Positions 29,513 to 37,901 of a DNA stretch of 61,527 nt are shown here, piece by piece. A model generated the notes under the pieces. It did no database searches and was not told where the DNA came from. It saw only the letters and a program-made list of their open reading frames with translations. The translations under genes were made by a program, and so were the position numbers. Source of the stretch: Photorhabdus namnaonensis (GTDB lineage: Bacteria > Pseudomonadota > Gammaproteobacteria > Enterobacterales > Enterobacteriaceae); contig NZ_LOIC01000104.1 of the NCBI RefSeq assembly GCF_001684335.1, forward strand, positions 985 through 62,511, read 5' to 3'. The stretch's first letter is position 1. Each line of letters opens with the position of its first letter.

Positions 29513-30205
29513 ATGCATAAATATAACAGCAAGATACTTATTATTGGCTCATCAAGTGAAATAGGGAGTGCAATTTTCCGGCATGCGGTTGCGAGCGGTT
29601 ATGAAGTATTAGGTACCTCACGTAGACCGCAGAATGAAGAAATTCATTTAGATGTTATGTCGGATAACAGTGTTAGAGAAGCCATTAGCATGGCAATTGA
29701 CAAGATGAAATGTATTGACGCGGTTATCTATACGCCGGCAATGTCATTGGATGGTTTATTGCATGCTCAGGATATTGAGGGTTGGCATGATGTTTTTAAT
29801 GTCAACTTGTTTGGCGCAGCAAGAGTAGCAAAATATTTGCTGCCACATTTTATGAAGAATCGTAATGGCGTGATACAATTTATATCTTCTACAGCGAGTT
29901 TACGTGGGGAAACAGGCGCCACCGCTTATTCTTGTTCGAAAGCAGCCATGAATGCATTGGTAAAAAATATCTCTAATGACTATGGTCGTTTTAATGTTAG
30001 GGCTTACACTGTCATGCCGGGATATGTTGACGGTGGTATGTTGCGGCATATTTCTCCGGAAAAGAAGATGGAATTCGCCAGAAGCACCGCATTAAAACGA
30101 ATAGCAGATGTTGATGAAATTGCCCGTTTTTGTGTGGGGACATTGAGTACATCAACCTATATCACAGGAACATCTCTTTGCATTGATGGGGGATTAGGTG
30201 GTTAA
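29513..30205 (+). CDS. Short-chain dehydrogenase, FabG-like ketoreductase
   Basis: 230 residues with the Rossmann glycine motif in the variant form IGSSSEIGSAIF, the catalytic Ser-Tyr-Lys set (ISSTAS and AYSCSKAA) and the SDR C-terminus ITGTSLCIDGGLGG. By family it would reduce a 3-ketoacyl group on a carrier protein with NADPH. It opens the cluster and supplies the ketoreduction step for the ketosynthase at 32342. Two ERIC copies separate it from the carrier-protein gene. The actual substrate is unknown. Confidence 0.9.
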   Translation: MHKYNSKILIIGSSSEIGSAIFRHAVASGYEVLGTSRRPQNEEIHLDVMSDNSVREAISMAIDKMKCIDAVIYTPAMSLDGLLHAQDIEGWHDVFNVNLFGAARVAKYLLPHFMKNRNGVIQFISSTASLRGETGATAYSCSKAAMNALVKNISNDYGRFNVRAYTVMPGYVDGGMLRHISPEKKMEFARSTALKRIADVDEIARFCVGTLSTSTYITGTSLCIDGGLGG

Positions 30206-30238
30206 TTGTTGCTGACAGTTAATCAGAGTACGTTTTGC

Positions 30239-30297
30239 GATGTATGTATGGGGTGAGTGTAGCCAATAAAGAGGCAACTTGAAAGATAATGGGTATA
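30239..30297 (+). repeat. Partial ERIC element (right half)
   Basis: gatgtatgtatggggtgagtg...aagaggcaacttgaaaga matches the right half of the complete ERIC that begins where this one ends. It is a truncated neighbour copy. Confidence 0.8.
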
Positions 30298-30422
30298 TAC
30301 CCTATGGATTTCAAGATGCATCGCGACGGCAAGGGAGTGAATCCCCGGGAGCATAGCAAACTATGTGACCGGGGTGAGCGAGTGCAGCCAACAAAGAGGC
30401 AACTTGAAAGATGACGGGTATA
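30296..30422 (+). repeat. ERIC element, 127 bp
   Basis: Complete enterobacterial repetitive intergenic consensus. Terminal tataccc / gggtata inverted repeats frame the diagnostic core gtgaatcccc-ggagc and gtgac-ggggtgagcg. It shares a 127-bp length and nearly all bases with the copy at 49442. It lies in the transcribed spacer between the reductase and carrier-protein genes, so its long hairpin could affect the mRNA. Confidence 0.95.
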
Positions 30423-30442
30423 GGCGTCATTGGGGATATAAT

Positions 30443-30691
30443 ATGGATAATATTGATATGGTTAATGAAGAATTAGCAAGTATTTTAGTGAATGTCGCTG
30501 AGTTAGACTCCGATTTTAAAATAACTTCGAATAAATTGTTGAAAAGTGATCTCGGCATTGACTCATTAAAACTAATTGATGTCATTTTGTCAGTTGAGCG
30601 AACCTTTGGCAAAGAGATTTCTGAAGATGCGCTTGCCCGTATTCAAACTGTAGGTGAGTTATGGGAGGAAATAAAAAATAACCTGCAATGA
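30443..30691 (+). CDS. Acyl carrier protein
   Basis: An 82-residue protein with the phosphopantetheine site LGIDSLKLIDV (Ser41) and the helical pattern of an ACP. It is the only carrier protein in the cluster, so it presumably serves both the ketosynthase side and the amino acid:carrier-protein ligase side. The ATG at 30443 follows tggggata; the frame is open further upstream, but that part would translate the ERIC element and is rejected. Holo-conversion must rely on a phosphopantetheinyl transferase outside this window. Confidence 0.92.
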   Translation: MDNIDMVNEELASILVNVAELDSDFKITSNKLLKSDLGIDSLKLIDVILSVERTFGKEISEDALARIQTVGELWEEIKNNLQ

Positions 30692-30752
30692 TCGGGTTGA
30701 CTTAACCAATAATTAAAAACTCTCTATTTTTCAAATAATAAGTTGAGGGAAA

Positions 30753-31613
30753 ATGTTGACTTTTAACGTGGAAAATTTAGCTATTTATCCGAATATATTT
30801 CGGAGTGAGAGAGAGGGGGAATTTTCTCTTCCCGCTGATATTTCTGAATTTGTAAGCAATAAAGGTGATCGTTTTCGTGACGACTTTAGCCGCGTTTGTA
30901 CCTACTTGGCTAATCAGTTTATTGCAGAAGATAGACATGCAGAAAATGAATCGGTGATTGTGGGGACAGAATACGGCAACCTTGAAGCAATGCTTCGTTT
31001 TCAACGGCAGGTCATGAACAATGATAAAACGGTATCGGCTCAACAATTCCCTTATGCTACCACCAGTTCAGCTTCAACCTTTATTAACATTGATAAGAAG
31101 GTGACGGGAGGAAACTGTACATTAAACGCGGGCAGTAAAACCCCGGTAATGGTATTCATGCAAGCATTGCTTAATTTGAATAATAGATCAGCAGGCGCCA
31201 GCTACCTCTTTTGCGGTGATGTTTATTGCACAGAAGCACTTGATGATATACGAAAGAAAATCAGCAATCAGAAGTCAGTATCTTCTGGTGTGATGTGTGC
31301 GACGCTATTGAGTGGAAAACAATTTGCGGCGGATTTTTTCTTCGGGTTGACAGTGGGAGAGATAAAAAGACGGTGTGATGCTTTATCACCGAATACCAAG
31401 ATATTTATATACAATACGTTGGAGCGGAATGACGCATTAATTCATGTTGTTAAAGATAGTAATGTAATTGAATATCAAGAATATAACAGCGCTTTTTTGT
31501 TTCATGAGTTTATGGGGGTGATTAAGCACAGTAAACAAGGAGACGCGGTTGTGTTTATTGAAATCGATAACATGAATGCTTCAGGCGTAAGGGTTATATA
31601 CAATGATGATTAA
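30753..31613 (+). CDS. Ketosynthase-like protein, N-terminal domain only, probably catalytically inert
   Basis: 286 residues. The central part (VGTEYGNLEAMLRFQRQV, ATTSSASTFINID, CTLNAGSKTPVMVFMQALLNL, YLFCGDVYCTEAL) follows the first half of a thiolase-fold ketosynthase. Aligned to the active KS two genes downstream, the position of the nucleophilic Cys (NTCASAN) falls on a Ser in LNAGSKT, and the His-containing second half is missing. It resembles the chain-length-factor type partners that pair with an active KS in type II systems. This role is inferred. It overlaps the next gene by 11 bases. Confidence 0.7.
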   Translation: MLTFNVENLAIYPNIFRSEREGEFSLPADISEFVSNKGDRFRDDFSRVCTYLANQFIAEDRHAENESVIVGTEYGNLEAMLRFQRQVMNNDKTVSAQQFPYATTSSASTFINIDKKVTGGNCTLNAGSKTPVMVFMQALLNLNNRSAGASYLFCGDVYCTEALDDIRKKISNQKSVSSGVMCATLLSGKQFAADFFFGLTVGEIKRRCDALSPNTKIFIYNTLERNDALIHVVKDSNVIEYQEYNSAFLFHEFMGVIKHSKQGDAVVFIEIDNMNASGVRVIYNDD

Positions 31614-32352
31614 TCGTATTAACCATGTTTTTTCACCTCAAGATGAAATATTCAAATATCATTTTCCCGGTAATCCTATTGTTCCGGGGATCTTGCCAGT
31701 CGCCGCTTTTTGTAAAGAGATGGCTGATACATCTGCCGATTTTATTAGTTTAAGAAATCTATTTTTTCATCAATTTATACGTCCTGATGAAAATATCCAA
31801 TACCGCCAAGAGGAAAATAAGATTTCTGCAATGGTATCGGAACAACACTGTTTTTCTTTTCTCCTGAATTATACTGGCAAAGATGCAAGAGGTGAAAGTA
31901 AGAAAATTTTTTACGCCTCTTCTCTATTATCACCCTCATTGCGTGAACCCGAATTTTGGTTTTTACCGAATATAGTCTATGTTAATGATGGATTAAGCAG
32001 AGCGAATTGCAGCCTGGATATGAAATCATTGCGCGATGAGGCTGCTTATTTGCAAAAATATCATTATTCTCCTTTGATTATTCTGGTCGAGGCAATGGGA
32101 AATTTAGCATTAATTTTGCAGCGTCAACAACAGAATATTTCAACAGCAGGCGATTATGTTTTTGCCAAATTTGGTGAATTGGCCTTCGATCCTGATATCG
32201 AACATATTAACTCTCCTGTGTTTATTGAGACTAAAGTCACTCGATTTGGCTCAATAATGTGTTGGGATGCCAGGGCATATCGTGAAGGGGAAAAATTACT
32301 TTGGATAACTGACGCAGTATCAATTAAGAAGAAGGAGAACGATGTTGGATAA
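31603..32352 (+). CDS. Double-hotdog 3-hydroxyacyl-ACP dehydratase (FabZ-like)
   Basis: 249 residues made of two hotdog-like halves. The first half has the FabZ-type His motif YHFPGNPIVPGIL. The second has the helix motif LIILVEAMGNLALI, whose Glu matches the FabZ catalytic acid. FabZ builds its active site from a His of one subunit and an acid of the other, so one composite site in this fused protein is plausible. Expected role: dehydration of the 3-hydroxyacyl-ACP made by the reductase. The start overlaps the upstream gene and the end overlaps the ketosynthase, so translation is coupled. Confidence 0.8.
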   Translation: MMINRINHVFSPQDEIFKYHFPGNPIVPGILPVAAFCKEMADTSADFISLRNLFFHQFIRPDENIQYRQEENKISAMVSEQHCFSFLLNYTGKDARGESKKIFYASSLLSPSLREPEFWFLPNIVYVNDGLSRANCSLDMKSLRDEAAYLQKYHYSPLIILVEAMGNLALILQRQQQNISTAGDYVFAKFGELAFDPDIEHINSPVFIETKVTRFGSIMCWDARAYREGEKLLWITDAVSIKKKENDVG

Positions 32353-33526
32353 AATATATGTTACAGGTCTTGGCGTCGTTACTCCAATTGGTATAGACGT
32401 CGAAAGTTATTGGAAAAATTTATGTGCCGGCGAGTCAAATTTTACTCGATTGGAACCGATTTATCCTTCTTTGAAACCAAATTTTATCGCTGGAAGAATT
32501 TCGGCTGAACGGCGTCTGGATATAAAAGCCAGAGCGCCGAAATGTACTGGTCCACAGGTCCCTGATTCTTCTCTGTATGCTGTCGATGCCGCACTTCAAG
32601 CGATAGCGGACGCAGGATTACAGCCAGGGTGTGCTGAATTGCGCAATGCCTTGGTGTGTGTGGGTAATAATGAGGCTGAGGCGGATATTCTTGATCAATT
32701 AGTTGAAGGTATCCCGGTAAATTGGCATTCGAATATCTATTCGAGTCACGCCGTTTCCGATAATGTCGCTCGTGCGATTGGTTCATTCGGGCCTTCCATG
32801 ACGATACATAATACTTGTGCGTCAGCAAATATTGCGCTTGAAACAGCATTACGCATGATGAATGCCGGTATTGTCTCAACATCCGTCATTGGAGGCGGAG
32901 ACGCTTTTTCAAAAAAGGTGTGGTCAGGTTTTTACATGCTTAATGCATTAGGTGCGGAACAGTGCCGTCCATTTTCGAAATTAAGGCGCTTTATTACGAT
33001 ATCTGAGGGCGCCGCTTTTTTGGTGTTGCAGAATAGAAAACACGTTGGTGAATATCAATCTCCTTATGCTGAATTGATCTCTACTGCCAGTAATAATGAC
33101 GCATTACATCCGACCAATCCTGATATTAACAGTGTCACTCAATGCCATAAAAAATTATTAGATTCGGCAGGGGTGGAAGCCAAAGATATAGGTGGCATAT
33201 ATGCACACGGTACAGGGACTAAGGCTAATGACGCTGTAGAAGCATCGATATTCTCTGAATATTTCCCGAATTCAGCGGTTTCAGCAATTAAAGGCACTAT
33301 CGGACATATGATGGCGACGGCGGGAGCAATTGGCGCAGTCAGTGCTTGTTTATCTTTGAGAGATCAAATTATGCCGCCGACAAATATCTTACCAGAGGAT
33401 TTTGAATATCAATTTAATTTAATCACTCGTCAAATGGAAATGAAGAATAATTTAAAATATATACAAAATAATGCGTTTGGTTTTGGTGGTAATAATGCCA
33501 TTACTCTATTTGGCAAGGTGACTTGA
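32342..33526 (+). CDS. 3-ketoacyl-ACP synthase (FabF-like ketosynthase)
   Basis: 394 residues with the full catalytic triad: Cys in IHNTCASANIAL, His in AHGTGTKANDAVE and His in IKGTIGHMMATAGA, plus the terminal FGFGGNNA glycine motif. It condenses an acyl or aminoacyl starter with malonyl-ACP. It probably pairs with the inert KS-like protein encoded at 30753. No acyltransferase gene is nearby, so malonyl units likely come from the housekeeping FabD. Its start lies inside the end of the dehydratase gene. Confidence 0.93.
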   Translation: MLDKIYVTGLGVVTPIGIDVESYWKNLCAGESNFTRLEPIYPSLKPNFIAGRISAERRLDIKARAPKCTGPQVPDSSLYAVDAALQAIADAGLQPGCAELRNALVCVGNNEAEADILDQLVEGIPVNWHSNIYSSHAVSDNVARAIGSFGPSMTIHNTCASANIALETALRMMNAGIVSTSVIGGGDAFSKKVWSGFYMLNALGAEQCRPFSKLRRFITISEGAAFLVLQNRKHVGEYQSPYAELISTASNNDALHPTNPDINSVTQCHKKLLDSAGVEAKDIGGIYAHGTGTKANDAVEASIFSEYFPNSAVSAIKGTIGHMMATAGAIGAVSACLSLRDQIMPPTNILPEDFEYQFNLITRQMEMKNNLKYIQNNAFGFGGNNAITLFGKVT

Positions 33527-33593
33527 TTCTTCGTAATGCAAAATGGGCTATTAGTATAAAGCAGTGCATAGTTTAATTTTTATGAAAGAAAAA

Positions 33594-33635
33594 TATACCC
33601 TCAACAAAGAGGCAACTTGAAAGATGACGGGTATA
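33594..33635 (+). repeat. Internally deleted ERIC element
   Basis: 42 bp keep both ERIC tips (tataccc and gggtata) and the right-end segment caacaaagaggcaacttgaaagatgac, with the central 85 bp lost. It ends only six bases before the GGAGG that serves the carbamoyltransferase. Confidence 0.9.
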
Positions 33636-33655
33636 ACAATTTGGAGGTGAAGAAA

Positions 33656-35407
33656 ATGATTATATTAGGTATCAGCGGCCTTCCCAATTCTCAACATTTT
33701 ATGCGAGAAAATTACCCAGGCGTAGGTAAATTAGACGAGCGTATTTGTCAGGGAGTCGATAGTGCGGCCTGTGTGATGGTTAATGGAAAAATTGTCGCCG
33801 CGGCTGCGGAAGAGCGATTTACCGGAGAAAAAGGAACAGGCCGGTTTCCTGCTAATGCCATTAACTATTGTTTGGCGGAAGCGGGTCTTACGCAAGATGA
33901 TATACAGGTTATTGCCCACGGTTTTAATTATGATAATTATCGCCGTTTTTTCATGTCGAATCAGAAAATGTTTGAAGAGGCTTTTAGTGGAAAAACGGTG
34001 ATTAATGCATTGGCCTCAGAGGGGTGGCAGAATATTGAATCACGTTTTCAGGGGGTAGATCACCATCTGGCTCATGCGGCGTCAGCCTTTTATCCCAGTG
34101 GCTTCCCGTCTGCGCTATGCGTTATTTCAGACGGTATGGGCGAAATAGAATCCCTAAGTGTTTATCTTGCTAAAGACCAGCAATTCCAGAAATTATACAG
34201 TCAGCCAATTAGCTCTTCATTAGGAATATTTTATTCTATCTGTACTCGGTTCCTTGGTTTTGTATTTAATAGTGATGAATATAAAGTCATGGGACTTGCT
34301 GCGTATGGTAATCCTGAGCGATACCGCGATATCTTCAATAAATTGGCTCAATTCGATGCAGAGAGTGGAACGATACAGATAAATTGGTTACCGCAAGCAT
34401 TTGACAATTCGGAATATGGTTTTCCCGGTGCAATGGCACAACTGAGCGATATGTTTGGTTTGACGATGAGAAATGAAGATGACCCTCTGCTGGATGTTCA
34501 TCAGGATTTTGCCGCCGGATTACAGGAGAAATTTACACTGTTGCTGAAACAGTTAGTGACCTATTGGCTGCGAAAAACGGGTGAAACATCACTCTGCCTT
34601 GCTGGAGGATCGTTCTTAAACTGCAAAGCAAACCAAGCCCTTTGTCAGCTTGATGGTGTAGAAAACGTCTTTGTTCAACCGGCGTCGGGTGATGATGGTT
34701 CGGCCTTGGGCGCCGCGCTTTTTGTGGCTGGTGGATACCACAATGGCGCGGATTCTTGCTTTAATCCTTATCTCGGCCCTCGTTTCTCTACCGATGAAGT
34801 CCGTAATGTATTATTCCGGCATGGCGGCAATGCGGGCATGAAATGGCGTTATTTGGGGCTGAATGATGATTATTTTGCCTCTGCGGCTCAAGATATCGCG
34901 GAAGATAAAATCATTGCCTGGTTCCATGATCGAATGGAATTTGGCCCAAGGGCGCTTGGCAACCGTTCAATTTTAGCTCTGCCGGCAGGTGAAAAAATAA
35001 AGGATAGAATTAATAGCACCGTGAAATTCCGTGAGGCTTTCCGTCCATTTGCCCCGGCAATTTTGGATGAGGATTGCGACACTATTTTTGAGACCCGCAA
35101 TTTAACGCCAACTCGATATATGCTTTGCACCGCCAAAGTAAAACCAGAAATGATGAAGCCGGTGTCAGGTATTGTCCATGCTGATGGAACGGCGCGTATT
35201 CAGCTTGTTGAACGTGCTATTAACACAACTTTTTGGCGATTATTGAAAGCGGTACAGAAAATAACCGGTTATGGCTGTCTGGTGAATACTTCATTTAACG
35301 TTAGGGGGCAGCCGCTTATTATGTCACCGGAGGTTGCAGTAGAGACATTTTTGAAAACCTCACTGGATAAGCTTTATATTGAGGGGTTTGTCGTATGGAA
35401 AGAATAA
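33656..35407 (+). CDS. NodU/CmcH-family O-carbamoyltransferase
   Basis: 583 residues. N-terminal Kae1-like domain with the metal-binding HHLAHAASAF (His136 and His140) and EYKVMGLAAYGN. C-terminal YrdC-related domain with FGPRALGNRSIL and NTSFNVRGQPLI. Known members (NodU, CmcH, TobZ) transfer carbamoyl from carbamoyl phosphate, via carbamoyl-adenylate, to a hydroxyl of a natural product. The start is set by GGAGGTGA seven bases upstream. Its substrate here is presumably a hydroxyl on the product of this cluster. Confidence 0.93.
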   Translation: MIILGISGLPNSQHFMRENYPGVGKLDERICQGVDSAACVMVNGKIVAAAAEERFTGEKGTGRFPANAINYCLAEAGLTQDDIQVIAHGFNYDNYRRFFMSNQKMFEEAFSGKTVINALASEGWQNIESRFQGVDHHLAHAASAFYPSGFPSALCVISDGMGEIESLSVYLAKDQQFQKLYSQPISSSLGIFYSICTRFLGFVFNSDEYKVMGLAAYGNPERYRDIFNKLAQFDAESGTIQINWLPQAFDNSEYGFPGAMAQLSDMFGLTMRNEDDPLLDVHQDFAAGLQEKFTLLLKQLVTYWLRKTGETSLCLAGGSFLNCKANQALCQLDGVENVFVQPASGDDGSALGAALFVAGGYHNGADSCFNPYLGPRFSTDEVRNVLFRHGGNAGMKWRYLGLNDDYFASAAQDIAEDKIIAWFHDRMEFGPRALGNRSILALPAGEKIKDRINSTVKFREAFRPFAPAILDEDCDTIFETRNLTPTRYMLCTAKVKPEMMKPVSGIVHADGTARIQLVERAINTTFWRLLKAVQKITGYGCLVNTSFNVRGQPLIMSPEVAVETFLKTSLDKLYIEGFVVWKE

Positions 35408-35591
35408 CCTTGATGGCGTCCTGATTGAGATGTCAGTTAATTGATTTTGGCATCAAATGTGTTTCTTTATCATTTTAGGAAAATATCTGGAGATGATATT
35501 TGATGATATAGAAACACATCCTTTTGCAAAACAGAGATTATCTACTGGGCAGCATAATGTAACTATCGATCAGCAAAGGTAATATAAAAAT

Positions 35592-36467
35592 ATGATAAAA
35601 GAACTTCAACAGCGTAAGCTGCTATCAATCGTGCAATCACAGAATGGTCTTATCGGGTACCGGTTTTCTAATAGTTTATATGCTGCTGCTGAACTCCTTG
35701 ATAAGGCGCTTTTACAAGTTTTAAGTAAGGGAATATCTGTTACTTCACACACATGTACCACATTGTTACCTCGATCCACGTTAGAGCGTATCAGTTTCTT
35801 TGATAAATTGCCTAGCAATCCATTGCATGTCTATCCCCATTTAACTCACGATGCCATGAGTGAAAATAGCGGGGATGCATGGGTATTGAGCCCATCGACT
35901 TGTTATCATACCTTTGCTCATTTGGCAGAGAGTACTCATGATTGGGAACTGAAATATTTTACGGCTAAAGGGCAATGTCATCGATATGAACCGGCTAAAG
36001 ATGAGCCTACCCGTATGGGGAATTTTACCATGCGTGAATTAATATTGGTGGGGCTACAGGAAAAAGTAGAAACACATTGTGAAATAATATTTGGGCAAGC
36101 TGTTAAATTCTTACGATTACTGTTTCCTTCTCTTGCGGTAGAAAAAGCCAGTGATGTATTTTATGGAGAGCATTCTAAAGTGACTCGTAAAGTACAGTTA
36201 TCAATGGGCGTCAAGTGTGAAATACTTATTCCTTGGTTTGATAAATACAACGTTAGCGTTGGTTCACGAAATTTACACCGAGATTTATTTACCACCAACT
36301 TCAATATTGTCAGTCGTGCCAGTGATAATTCTATGCATTCTGCTTGTATTGCGTTTGGGATGGAGAGATTACTTTTGGCGCTGTTAGCACATACTTTGAA
36401 TTATGAACCTGAGTTACTCATCGAAAATATAGCACAAGCAGCCGAAGTAATATTAAAGGAAAAATAA
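35592..36467 (+). CDS. Amino acid:[carrier protein] ligase, seryl-tRNA-synthetase-like
   Basis: 291 residues resembling the catalytic core of an atypical SerRS but without a tRNA-binding arm. Class II motif 2 is CHRYEPAKDEPTRMGNFTMRE and motif 3 is HSACIAFGMERLLLALL. A Cys-Glu-Cys set (about C104, E149, C252) matches the zinc ligands described for the Bradyrhizobium amino acid:[carrier protein] ligases. Those enzymes adenylate a small amino acid and load it on the phosphopantetheine of a cognate carrier. The likely acceptor here is the ACP at 30443. The amino acid cannot be read from the sequence. Confidence 0.85.
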   Translation: MIKELQQRKLLSIVQSQNGLIGYRFSNSLYAAAELLDKALLQVLSKGISVTSHTCTTLLPRSTLERISFFDKLPSNPLHVYPHLTHDAMSENSGDAWVLSPSTCYHTFAHLAESTHDWELKYFTAKGQCHRYEPAKDEPTRMGNFTMRELILVGLQEKVETHCEIIFGQAVKFLRLLFPSLAVEKASDVFYGEHSKVTRKVQLSMGVKCEILIPWFDKYNVSVGSRNLHRDLFTTNFNIVSRASDNSMHSACIAFGMERLLLALLAHTLNYEPELLIENIAQAAEVILKEK

Positions 36468-36542
36468 CAGTGATTACATGGCGTAATATATCTGGTCTGC
36501 CATTCATAAGTTAGTCCATTGTACCGAGGTAATAAAATACTC

Positions 36543-37538
36543 ATGGAAAATGTGATGGATAAATCATATGCAAATGTCGCGATAAATAATGTCGCAATAA
36601 ATTGTTTTACCGGTAGCCTGACAAGATTACTTAATCTACAGGGTAAAGAAATTTTTGAGGCGGAGATCTTTGAAGCTGGCAATGGTTATTTATTTCGTAG
36701 TGGTTATGATGCATTAAATATGCCTGAATATACTTGTTCGATTGAAACTGTTGGGCTAACTGGCACAGCGAATTTGGGCGCAGATATAGTTTTACTACCG
36801 ATAGATTACGCCCATTGGGGTCGCCAATTATATGAATTATTACGTCACAGGAAAGGCGTCGTTGCTTGGGTTAATTCGGCGCATTTATCTTATTCTGAGG
36901 CTTACGCCAATAAACCAGAATATCTCCATGCCGTGCTGATTAGCGCTATTGCAGATGATTATTCACAAGTGCGTATCTTCGATTCTTTAGTAGTTGATCG
37001 GGAATCCTATGCTTGTGAGGCATGGATGTCATCTGAACAATTCTATTTAGCGCTTTCTGATAAAGTGCCCAATGAAACTTATGATCATATGGGTAATTTT
37101 TATATTGTTGATTCACTGAAAGATCAGGAAGATATGCCGGTAAGGGAATTACTGACGCGTCAGGCCGAATTATTTAATACCTTGCCTGAATATTATGACG
37201 CATTGAAAAATTATGGCAAATTATGTCTGAACGCGTTTCAGCAAGCAGAGGAAGAAGCTTGCCGGGCGGCTAAAAGATTGTTTGATCATATTAGCGTATT
37301 GTATGTGATCCCTAATTTGAATCTGTTAAAACACTCTTTAATCAGAGCTGATATTGCGCCTTCTCTGATTGAACAGTGCACGGAATTGATTGATCACTGG
37401 AAAGCTTTGTCTATTTTAGCGTTGAAATTTGAAGCCACATTATCACCGCAAGTATTGGAAAAAATAGCAGGGCGTTTTGATCATATTGAGCAAATAACTA
37501 ACATGATGTGGGAAGAGTTATATCGGTATAAAGGTTAA
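36543..37538 (+). CDS. BtrH-like acyltransferase
   Basis: 331 residues beginning with the BtrH N-terminal pattern: NCFTGSLTRLLNLQG, EAEIFEAGNGYLF, later ADIVLLPIDYAHWG, ending in an all-helical tail. In butirosin biosynthesis BtrH transfers the carrier-bound AHBA side chain to an amine, and the family fold is papain/C39-like with the early Cys as candidate nucleophile. Placed next to an amino acid:carrier-protein ligase, it suggests offloading of an aminoacyl or acyl chain onto an acceptor. The ATG at 36543 is the best start, though one four codons later is possible. It ends the cluster. Confidence 0.78.
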   Translation: MENVMDKSYANVAINNVAINCFTGSLTRLLNLQGKEIFEAEIFEAGNGYLFRSGYDALNMPEYTCSIETVGLTGTANLGADIVLLPIDYAHWGRQLYELLRHRKGVVAWVNSAHLSYSEAYANKPEYLHAVLISAIADDYSQVRIFDSLVVDRESYACEAWMSSEQFYLALSDKVPNETYDHMGNFYIVDSLKDQEDMPVRELLTRQAELFNTLPEYYDALKNYGKLCLNAFQQAEEEACRAAKRLFDHISVLYVIPNLNLLKHSLIRADIAPSLIEQCTELIDHWKALSILALKFEATLSPQVLEKIAGRFDHIEQITNMMWEELYRYKG

Positions 37539-37685
37539 GTTTGAATCTCTTATGTCGGTGTTAGGAGATGCTGTTAATTAATAATTACGTTGAATAAGTG
37601 ATGGGGATTTGGTAACGATATATCAACGTACTATCATGATATGGAATTGATATACATTACTTTGACATGGTTCGGAGAACACACT

Positions 37686-37901
37686 ATGCACAATACTCAA
37701 GGAAAAACCCCAGCCAGTTTCCTGATCCGTTTACGTAATAAGGATACGCCCACTGAGATCAGCGCCGGAACGCTTGATGAACTGGTTAAAGTCACTGGTA
37801 TGAGTAAAACTGAGATCGCACACCTTGCTTTGCGCAACTTTGCAGACCGGTACCTATCGCACTATCAGGCTAATAATTTGCATGAGTATTATCACGCATA
37901 G
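37686..37901 (+). CDS. Small ribbon-helix-helix-like protein
   Basis: 71 residues: a short strand-like ASFLIRLRNK followed by two predicted helices (TLDELVKVTG and KTEIAHLALRNFADRYL). This is the layout of CopG/Arc-type DNA-binding antitoxins and repressors. GGAGA lies upstream of the ATG. No toxin gene follows; the next gene is luxC, 341 bases on. A regulatory role for lux or the cluster is only a possibility. Confidence 0.6.
   Translation: MHNTQGKTPASFLIRLRNKDTPTEISAGTLDELVKVTGMSKTEIAHLALRNFADRYLSHYQANNLHEYYHA

Noticed and set aside
30365-30442. Longer N-terminal extension of the acyl carrier protein
   Set aside because: The extension would translate the right end of an ERIC element from a non-ATG start. 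The ATG at 30443 gives a standard ACP length.
33617-33655. Longer start of the carbamoyltransferase
   Set aside because: It begins with TTG inside the ERIC remnant; the ATG at 33656 has a strong GGAGG site and gives the normal family start.
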